A stretch of DNA of 64,000 bases, from NCBI GenBank assembly GCA_028293805.1, contig JAQGOC010000084.1, forward strand, positions 1 to 64,000, read 5' to 3'. This DNA is from Gammaproteobacteria bacterium (GTDB lineage: Bacteria; Pseudomonadota; Gammaproteobacteria; Steroidobacterales; Steroidobacteraceae). Positions within the stretch are counted from its first letter, which is position 1, and each line of letters begins with the position of its first letter. A program made the position numbers and the translations under genes. The notes beneath the pieces are model-generated. The model saw only the letters and a program-made list of their open reading frames with translations, searched no databases and was not told the origin of the DNA. Of this stretch, positions 57,118-64,000 are shown piece after piece.

Positions 57118-59196
57118 ATGCCCGCCGGCCGCATCAAGGATCACTGGGGCGAGCAGCGTCTCTTCGAGATGCGGGCGTTGGTGGCCGGCACGCTCATGGT
57201 GCTGCTGACATTGACGCTTCTCGGCCGCCTGTTTCTTCTGCAGGTCATCCATCACGAGTACTACGCCGACCTGTCGCAGGGAAACCGCGTCCGAACCGAG
57301 CCGATCCCCGCCGCGCGGGGCCTGATCCTCGACCGGAATAATGAAGTCATCGCCGGCAATCAACCCGCCTACCAGCTCGAGCTCGTCCCCGAGGAAGTGC
57401 CGGACCTGCGCGGCACTCTCAAGGCGCTCGTCGGGCTCGAACTCATTCGCGCGGAGGACGTCGAGGAGCTGATGCGGACCATCAAGTCGCGGCGAACGTT
57501 CGACAGCGTTCCGATACGCCTGCGCATGTCCGACGAGGACGTGGCCCGCTTTGCCGTCCGGCGCTTCGAGTTTCCCGGTCTGGACATCAAGACGCGGCAG
57601 ACCCGTTTTTATCCCAGCGCCGATCTTGCCGTACATGCGCTGGGCTACGTCGGCGCGATCAGCGAAACGGATCTCGAGCGCATCGATCGCGCGGCCTACG
57701 CCGGTACGACTCTCATCGGCAAGCTCGGAGTGGAAAGCGCCTATGAGCCGCAATTGCACGGCACGAACGGCTTCCGCGAACTCCTCGTCAATGCGCAAGG
57801 CCGTTCAGTAGAGCGCCAGGGCGCCTTTGTGCCCAATCTGCGCATAAAGGCACCCGCGTCCGGCGACGACGTGCTCCTCTCCATCGATCTGAAAGTGCAG
57901 CGAGTAGCCGAAACAGCGTTGGCCGGACATCGTGGCGCGGTAGTCGCACTCGATCCGAACAACGGCGACATCCTGGCACTCGTGAGCCTGCCCGGCTTCG
58001 ATCCCAACATGTTCGGCCGCGGAATCACCTCCGTTGAATACCGCGCCCTGAGTAACGACATCGATCGGCCCCTGTTCAACCGCGCGATGCGCGGAACGTA
58101 TCCACCGGGATCGACCGTTAAGCCGGTCATCGCGCTCGCGGCGCTCACTTATCACATGGTGGATCCGGAGATGCGCCATTACTGCGCCGGCTCGTTCCAT
58201 CTCCAGGGCAGCGCTCATATTTTCCGCGAATACCACAACGAGCGTCATGGATACGTCGACCTCGACGATGCCATCGCGCGCTCCTGCGATGTCTACTTCT
58301 ACTCGCTCGCCAACACCCTCGGCGTGGACCGGATCTCCACTTTCATGGCGCCCTTCGGTTTCGGAAAACCCACCGGAATCGACATCAGCGGCGAGAAGCC
58401 CGGCCTGCTGCCCTCACGCGAATGGAAGGCGAAGGCCTTCGCCCGTCCGGCGGACCAGATCTGGTTCCCCGGCGAGACCGTGAATTTCGGCATCGGACAG
58501 GGCTATCTCAATGTCACTCCGCTGCAGCTTGCGCATTACGCCGGCATCATGGGCATGCGCGGAAAAGTGTGGAAGCCGCGCCTCATAGCAGCGCTGCGCG
58601 ACCCCCAGACGGGGGAAATCCATCGCATCCCTCCGGTCTCCCAGGGAGATATCGCCGGCGTCAGCCCCGACGACTGGGCGCGCGTCATCCACGGAATGAT
58701 CGGCGTCACGACACACGGTACCGCGGCGGCGATCGGAGCAAAGGCGCCCTATCCCTTCGGCGGCAAGACCGGCACCGCGCAGGTCTTCACGGTCGGACAA
58801 AACGAGAAATACAACGCGAAGAACCTCGATGAGCGCCTTCGCGACCATTCGTGGTTCATTGCCTTTGCTCCGGCCGACGCGCCACGCATCGCGGTCGCGG
58901 TGATCCAGGAAAACGGCGGCGCGGGTGCGAGCGCGGCCGCGCCCATTGCGCGTAAGGTTCTGGACGCCTATCTGTTGGGACCGGATGGAAAGCTCAAGCC
59001 CGCCGACGCAGCTGCGGAAACTTTCCCCGACCAGCACCCGCAACAGGCCCCGGACCCAACGGCTCAGACTCCGGCGCCACTCACGACGGCCCAACCTCCG
59101 GCGGCGCCGCCTGTTGCGAAGCCGGCCGGTACACTGCTGCCCCCGGCCCCACAAGCGCGCTCCGCCACGGCACCCCGCCAGAAACAGGCCGCATGA
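57118..59196 (+). CDS. mrdA: Penicillin-binding protein 2
   Basis: IPAARGLILDRNNEVIAGN, TYPPGSTVKPVIALAAL (SxxK), SCDVYFY (SxN-like), FGGKTGTAQV (KTG). Confidence 0.96.
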   Translation: MPAGRIKDHWGEQRLFEMRALVAGTLMVLLTLTLLGRLFLLQVIHHEYYADLSQGNRVRTEPIPAARGLILDRNNEVIAGNQPAYQLELVPEEVPDLRGTLKALVGLELIRAEDVEELMRTIKSRRTFDSVPIRLRMSDEDVARFAVRRFEFPGLDIKTRQTRFYPSADLAVHALGYVGAISETDLERIDRAAYAGTTLIGKLGVESAYEPQLHGTNGFRELLVNAQGRSVERQGAFVPNLRIKAPASGDDVLLSIDLKVQRVAETALAGHRGAVVALDPNNGDILALVSLPGFDPNMFGRGITSVEYRALSNDIDRPLFNRAMRGTYPPGSTVKPVIALAALTYHMVDPEMRHYCAGSFHLQGSAHIFREYHNERHGYVDLDDAIARSCDVYFYSLANTLGVDRISTFMAPFGFGKPTGIDISGEKPGLLPSREWKAKAFARPADQIWFPGETVNFGIGQGYLNVTPLQLAHYAGIMGMRGKVWKPRLIAALRDPQTGEIHRIPPVSQGDIAGVSPDDWARVIHGMIGVTTHGTAAAIGAKAPYPFGGKTGTAQVFTVGQNEKYNAKNLDERLRDHSWFIAFAPADAPRIAVAVIQENGGAGASAAAPIARKVLDAYLLGPDGKLKPADAAAETFPDQHPQQAPDPTAQTPAPLTTAQPPAAPPVAKPAGTLLPPAPQARSATAPRQKQAA

Positions 59197-60332
59197 TCTA
59201 CGAAGAAATCAACACAGGTTCCCGTACGCGCCGTACGCTGACAGGCGCGGCGCGCGTGCTGTTTGAGCTCAACGTCGACGGGCCGCTGGTTGTCGGGCTG
59301 GCGCTAATTGCCGTTTATGGTCTCATTGTGCTGTACAGCGCCTCGGGACAGAACGTCGACACCATCGTGCGCACTGTCGTGCGCCTCGGCCTTGGAACGG
59401 TCGCGATGCTCGTGCTGGCTCGTGTGAACCCTAACTTTTTGCGGCGTACGACACCGTGGCTGTATGCCATCGGCGTCATCCTGTTATTCATCGTCGCGGC
59501 GGTTGGCCACATCGGAATGGGCGCGCAGCGCTGGCTGAATCTCGGGATCGTGCGGTTCCAACCGTCGGAGCTCATGAAGCTGGCGGTGCCCATGATGTGC
59601 GCGTGGTATCTACACGAGCGAGCCTTGCCTCCGAGTTTCTTGTCGCTGACACTGCTCGGAACTCTCATTCTCGTCCCTGTGGGTCTCGTCGCGGTACAGC
59701 CGGACCTCGGCACGGCCGCGCTGATTGCGATCGCGGGCGCTCTCGTCATCGTCATGGCCGGCCTGCAGGTGCGCATCATGGCGATTTTCGCGGCGCTTGC
59801 GGCGGTCGGAGCGTGGTTCGGCTGGGCGTTCATGCACGACTACCAGCGCAAGCGGGTGCTCACCTTCCTCGACCCGCAGACGGACCCGCTTGGCGCCGGC
59901 TATCACATCATTCAATCGCAGATCGCGATCGGCTCGGGCGGCGTTTTCGGCAAAGGCTGGATGAACGGCAGCCAGGCGCAGCTGGAGTTCCTCCCCGAGC
60001 GCTCCACGGATTTCATCTTCGCCGTGATCGGCGAAGAGTTCGGCCTCCTCGGATTGGGGCTGCTGCTGCTGCTCTACATGTTCGTGGTGGGCCGCTCGAT
60101 CTTTCTCGCCATGCAGACCCAAGATACGTTTGCGCGGCTGCTCGCCGGAAGTCTCGCGCTAACCTTCTTCGTCTACGTGTTCATCAATGCAGGAATGGTC
60201 ACGGGCCTCCTCCCGGTCGTGGGCGTACCCCTCCCTCTCGTCAGCTACGGCGGAACCTCGGTGGTGACCCTGCTGGCCGGGTTCGGTATTCTGATGGCGC
60301 TCTATTCTCACCGGAAGCTCGTAAGCTCCTAA
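59193..60332 (+). CDS. rodA: Rod shape-determining protein RodA
   Basis: Multi-TM SEDS protein: QPDLGTAALIAIAGALVIVMAG, YHIIQSQIAIGSGGVFGKGW, PERSTDFIFAVIGEEFGLLG. Confidence 0.97.
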   Translation: MIYEEINTGSRTRRTLTGAARVLFELNVDGPLVVGLALIAVYGLIVLYSASGQNVDTIVRTVVRLGLGTVAMLVLARVNPNFLRRTTPWLYAIGVILLFIVAAVGHIGMGAQRWLNLGIVRFQPSELMKLAVPMMCAWYLHERALPPSFLSLTLLGTLILVPVGLVAVQPDLGTAALIAIAGALVIVMAGLQVRIMAIFAALAAVGAWFGWAFMHDYQRKRVLTFLDPQTDPLGAGYHIIQSQIAIGSGGVFGKGWMNGSQAQLEFLPERSTDFIFAVIGEEFGLLGLGLLLLLYMFVVGRSIFLAMQTQDTFARLLAGSLALTFFVYVFINAGMVTGLLPVVGVPLPLVSYGGTSVVTLLAGFGILMALYSHRKLVSS

Positions 60333-60416
60333 GCCAGGGCTGCGCCGGAGTTCCCCGGGGGCTCGGAGTGACCCACACATTCACCGGCGCGCAGCGCGTC
60401 GAGGGCGTTTGGAAAT

Positions 60417-61430
60417 TTGACCCGCAAAAGCCTCGCCATTCTCCTCGCAGCCGCTCTCGCGCCCGTCACGGCGCAGCCGGCGCTCGCGCCCACCCGGAGT
60501 GGCTTCGATCTCAAGCGCCCGGAAATCGTGAGCTTCGTGAACGAGGTAGCCGCCCGCGACCCCCTCAAGCGCAAGGCGGTGCTGCGACTGCTGGCAAAGG
60601 CGCAGCCACAGCCCAAGATCATCGAACTCATCACACGCCCGGCCGAGAAGGTCACTCCCTGGTGGGAATACCACGATCGGTTCCTCACGGAAGAAAGAAT
60701 CGCACAGGGTGCGCAGTTCTGGGCCGAGCACCGCGAGTCGCTCGAGCGCATCTCGGCCGCGCGCGGCGTACCGCCTGAATATCTGATCGCGATCATCGGT
60801 GTCGAAACACGCTATGGGCGTATGACGGGCCGTTACCGGGTACTCGATGCGCTGGCGACCCTGGCATTCGATTACCCGCCACGGCACGAGTACTTCCGCG
60901 GCGAACTGGAGCAGTTCATGCTCCTCGCGACCGAAGACAAGCTCAATCCGCTCACCACTACCGGCTCCTACGCGGGCGCGATGGGCGCGCCGCAGTTCAT
61001 GCCTTCCACGTACCGGCGCTACGCGATCGACGACAACACCGACAAGAAGCGCGACCTGTGGGGCGATTGGGACGACATCATCGCGAGCGTCGCGAACTAC
61101 CTGCAGGAGCACGGCTGGGAAGCAGGCGGTCCGGTGCTCGCCGAAGCCAGGCTCGACCCCGATCCGACGTTTCAGATCGATCCGCACAAGCTCGATCTCA
61201 ATGAGACGGTCGATAGCCTCAACGCCCACGGTGTAAAAATCGATACGGCCCTGCCCGGAGATACGCCGGCTGTGCTCATCTACGCCGAGCAGCAGGACGG
61301 TCCGGCCTATCGCGTGGGTTTCAAGAACTTCTACGTCATCACCCGTTATAACGGCAGCGCCCGGTACGCCATGTCCGTGCACGATCTTGCACGGGCCATC
61401 GTTCAACGCGTCCATGGCGCGCAGCCGTGA
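60417..61430 (+). CDS. mltB: Lytic murein transglycosylase B
   Basis: GVPPEYLIAIIGVETRYGRMTGRYRVLDALATLAFDYPPR, GSYAGAMGAPQFMPSTYRRYAID. Confidence 0.95.
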   Translation: MTRKSLAILLAAALAPVTAQPALAPTRSGFDLKRPEIVSFVNEVAARDPLKRKAVLRLLAKAQPQPKIIELITRPAEKVTPWWEYHDRFLTEERIAQGAQFWAEHRESLERISAARGVPPEYLIAIIGVETRYGRMTGRYRVLDALATLAFDYPPRHEYFRGELEQFMLLATEDKLNPLTTTGSYAGAMGAPQFMPSTYRRYAIDDNTDKKRDLWGDWDDIIASVANYLQEHGWEAGGPVLAEARLDPDPTFQIDPHKLDLNETVDSLNAHGVKIDTALPGDTPAVLIYAEQQDGPAYRVGFKNFYVITRYNGSARYAMSVHDLARAIVQRVHGAQP

Positions 61431-62248
61431 AGACTGTGCGCGTTAGCGATCTCGGCCGGGCGAGCCTCCTTGCGAGCATGGCTTGTGCGGTGGCCGGATG
61501 CTCAACGCTCGGTCGCCCGACAACGGCGCCTTCGGTACCGGTTGCGTTACCGCCAGCCCCCGTCGACTTTCAATCCCTTCCCGACGCGGTTCCGCGCCCC
61601 GAGCCACGTAGCGCGCACGGCAACCCGCCGTTTTACGACGTTTTGGGGAAACGCTATTTTGTGCTTGGTGCGGCTGATGGCTATGTGGAGCGCGGCGTTG
61701 CCTCGTGGTACGGTCCGACGTTCCACGGTGTAAGCACATCCAGCGGCGAACGTTACGATATGTATGGCATGACGGCGGCTCATAAGACGCTTCCCCTCCC
61801 GACTTATGCGCGAGTGACAAATCTGCGTAACGGCCGCAGCATCACCGTCCGGATCAACGACCGGGGACCCTTCGTCGCGAACCGGCTGATTGACCTCTCG
61901 TACACCGCGGCCGCAAAGCTCGACATGCTCCGCGAAGGCACGACACTGGTCGAAGTGCGAGCGCTCCTGCCCGGACAACCTGATAATCTCACACGTGTTT
62001 CGGAGACTCCTCCGCCGGTGCTCTACGTACAGGCAGGAGCATTCGCAGATCAGGCCAACGCGCAGCGGGTAATCGCCCGCTTGCGCAAGGCCGGCCTGAC
62101 CACCGCCTTTATTCCACCGCCGCCGGATGACAAGCCGGCGCTGTACCGGGTGCGCGTTGGACCGATCGGCAACGTAGCCGAATTCGATCGACTCGCGGCG
62201 AAACTCGCGGCGCTTGGCTTGGCCGGCGCCCGCCTAGCGATGGACTGA
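61427..62248 (+). CDS. rlpA: Septal ring lytic transglycosylase RlpA family protein
   Basis: GVASWYGPTFHGVSTSSGERYDMYGMTAAHKTLPLPTYARVTNLRNGRSITVRINDRGPF plus C-terminal SPOR-like domain. Confidence 0.95.
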   Translation: MKTVRVSDLGRASLLASMACAVAGCSTLGRPTTAPSVPVALPPAPVDFQSLPDAVPRPEPRSAHGNPPFYDVLGKRYFVLGAADGYVERGVASWYGPTFHGVSTSSGERYDMYGMTAAHKTLPLPTYARVTNLRNGRSITVRINDRGPFVANRLIDLSYTAAAKLDMLREGTTLVEVRALLPGQPDNLTRVSETPPPVLYVQAGAFADQANAQRVIARLRKAGLTTAFIPPPPDDKPALYRVRVGPIGNVAEFDRLAAKLAALGLAGARLAMD

Positions 62249-62272
62249 GTCCGTACGAGCGGAGCCGCCACC

Positions 62273-64000
62273 ATGCTCCATCCACCGCGTCACCCCCTGT
62301 GGATACTCGCTTTCACCTGCGCCCTGGTGGCGATACTTGCCGTCGGGTTCGTCAGCTATACGGAAATGAGCGTGCTGGCAAGCTCCAACGCACGCGTGCA
62401 ACGCTCATACGACGTGTTGCAGACTCTCCATGATCTCAACACCGCGCTCACCGATACCGAAACGAACCAGCGCGGCTTTCTTCTGACTCAGGACGCGTCA
62501 TACCTCGACCAGTATGATGCCGCGATCGCGCAGATCCGGCTGGCTCTCACCGAGTTGCGTCGCCTGAGCACCAACGAGCGCACGACCGAAGACGCCATCG
62601 GTCACCTGGCGCAACTCGCCGGCGCAAAACTGGACGAGATGCAGCACGCCATTCACTCCTGGGAGAAGGGGCAGCGGCATGGAGCCCTGGCCCAGCTCGC
62701 GGCAGGAACAGGCAGGCAGATCATGGACGACTTCCGCCGCAACACCCTGCAGCTCGAGGCCGATCAGCGGCAACTGCTCCATGGACAGCGGCAGCGCGAA
62801 TACCACGCACGGCTCGCGAGCGAGGCGGTGCTGGTGGCGACGATCCTGTTGAGTCTGTTTTTCGTCGGCGCCGCCACCCTCGTCAGCCGCCGCTTCGACG
62901 AGCGGCGCCGCTGGCTTGAAAGAGAAATTGCCGAGCGGCAGCGTTCCGAAGAGCGCCGCGAGGCGCTGCTGACGAGTGAGCGCGCAGCACGCTCTGAAGC
63001 GGAGCGCGCTACGCGACTCAAGGACGAGTTCGTCGCAACCATGAGTCATGAGCTGCGCACGCCCCTGAATGCCATTGTCGGTTGGGCGAGCATCCTGCGT
63101 AGAGATCGGCGTCCTGACACGGTGGGCCAGGGCGTCGAAGTCATCGAGCGCAACGCCAAGCTGCAAGCCCGCATGGTGGAGGATTTGCTCGACATGAGCC
63201 GCATTCTCTCCGGCAAGCTGGCCATGGACCTGCAGCGGATGGACCTGTCGCTCGTCATCGAGGCGGCAATCGCTGCAGTGAGGCCCGCCGCCGACGCCAA
63301 GGGCCTGCGGCTCCAAACCACGATCCAGCCCACCCGGTCGGTCACCGGGGACTCCGGGCGGCTGCAGCAGGTCGTATGGAATCTGCTGACCAACGCGATC
63401 AAGTTCACTCCCGACCGCGGCACGATCGCCATCCTCGTGCACGAGGTCGAAAGCGAGGGCGCCCCTAGCGTCGAAATCAGCGTCCGCGACTCCGGACAAG
63501 GAATCGACCCTAAATTCCTGCCCTTTGTCTTCGACCGGTTCCGGCAGGCCGACGCGTCCACTACGCGCCGTCACGGCGGCCTCGGTCTCGGACTCTCCAT
63601 CGTCAAGAGCCTCGTGGAGATGCACGGAGGTACGGTCGATGTCCAAAGTCTCGGCGAAGGCCAAGGCACGACGTTCACGGTGCGTCTGCCGCTGGCGCTG
63701 AGTAACGCGCACGCTGCCGCGGACACACCCGCCGGAATTCCACGGCGGCAAAGCATGGAGGAACCCTCGGCGCTTGCCGGTCTACGAGTACTAGTGGTCG
63801 ATGACGAGGTAGATGCTCGGACTCTTGCGCGTAGGGTGCTCGAAGAGTGCGGCGCGGAAGTGGTAACCGTGAGCTCGGCAGCGGACGCGCTCGCGGCACT
63901 GGCCGGAGAGAGCGGGGTGAGCGTCGTGGTAAGCGATATCGGCATGCCGGAGCGCGACGGCTACGACTTGATCACCCAGATGCGCGCCATGCCGGGAAGC
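62273..64000 (+). CDS. Hybrid sensor histidine kinase with CHASE3-like sensor and C-terminal receiver (truncated by window end)
   Basis: TDTETNQRGFLLTQDASYL (CHASE3-like), FVATMSHELRTPLNAIVGW (H box), NLLTNAIKFTPDRG, DSGQGIDP, GLGLGLSIVKSLVEMHGG, receiver LRVLVVDDEVDARTLARRVL...VVSDIGMPERDGYDL; absent from the ORF track because no stop occurs before base 64000. Confidence 0.93.
   Translation, partial: MLHPPRHPLWILAFTCALVAILAVGFVSYTEMSVLASSNARVQRSYDVLQTLHDLNTALTDTETNQRGFLLTQDASYLDQYDAAIAQIRLALTELRRLSTNERTTEDAIGHLAQLAGAKLDEMQHAIHSWEKGQRHGALAQLAAGTGRQIMDDFRRNTLQLEADQRQLLHGQRQREYHARLASEAVLVATILLSLFFVGAATLVSRRFDERRRWLEREIAERQRSEERREALLTSERAARSEAERATRLKDEFVATMSHELRTPLNAIVGWASILRRDRRPDTVGQGVEVIERNAKLQARMVEDLLDMSRILSGKLAMDLQRMDLSLVIEAAIAAVRPAADAKGLRLQTTIQPTRSVTGDSGRLQQVVWNLLTNAIKFTPDRGTIAILVHEVESEGAPSVEISVRDSGQGIDPKFLPFVFDRFRQADASTTRRHGGLGLGLSIVKSLVEMHGGTVDVQSLGEGQGTTFTVRLPLALSNAHAAADTPAGIPRRQSMEEPSALAGLRVLVVDDEVDARTLARRVLEECGAEVVTVSSAADALAALAGESGVSVVVSDIGMPERDGYDLITQMRAMPGS

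Noticed and set aside
60381-61415. 344-aa minus-strand ORF opposite mltB
   Set aside because: Antisense artefact; MltB motifs support the plus strand.
62498-63751. 417-aa minus-strand ORF near the window end
   Set aside because: Antisense of the hybrid histidine kinase, whose H, N, G boxes and receiver are clear on the plus strand although missing from the ORF track.

Overview
The window has three parts. (1) ~1-5.0 kb looks actinobacterial: CocE-type hydrolase, PASTA-domain Ser/Thr kinase, actinobacterial-type SAM methyltransferase, AhpD-like protein. It is followed by a divergent SDR/LysR pair. (2) ~7.4-20.8 kb is an accreted genomic-island region at a tRNA-Met(CAU) gene. Three copies of the tRNA 3' end (8043-8076, 15510-15551, and the intact gene 20764-20837) each directly follow a tyrosine-recombinase gene or remnant. 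The innermost island (~5.2 kb) looks like a compact, probably decayed integrative mobilizable element with an AbiEi/AbiEii type IV toxin-antitoxin pair, a MobA/VirD2-like relaxase, a MobC gene with an in-frame TAG, and an integrase lacking its N-terminal domain. The middle island carries a vanadium-haloperoxidase/PAP2-like protein, a di-heme oxidoreductase and several frameshifted genes. (3) ~21-64 kb is gammaproteobacterial core: ychF-pth-rplY-prs-tRNA-Gln-ispE-lolB, prfA, an RDD/SpoIIM/DUF58/MoxR/DUF4350/DUF4129 block, prmC, ppi, mtgA, metH-metF-arsR/methyltransferase, hslO, gatCAB, mreBCD-mrdA-rodA-mltB-rlpA, and a hybrid histidine kinase truncated by the window end. The leading candidates for follow-up are the tRNA-Met island array, the AbiE element with duplicated inverted repeats (one enclosing the antitoxin start codon), a 65-aa ORF joined by ATGA overlaps into the metF/metH operon, a hairpin cluster next to the relaxase, and a G-depleted C-rich tract. 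All family calls are from reading translated motifs; no database search was run.
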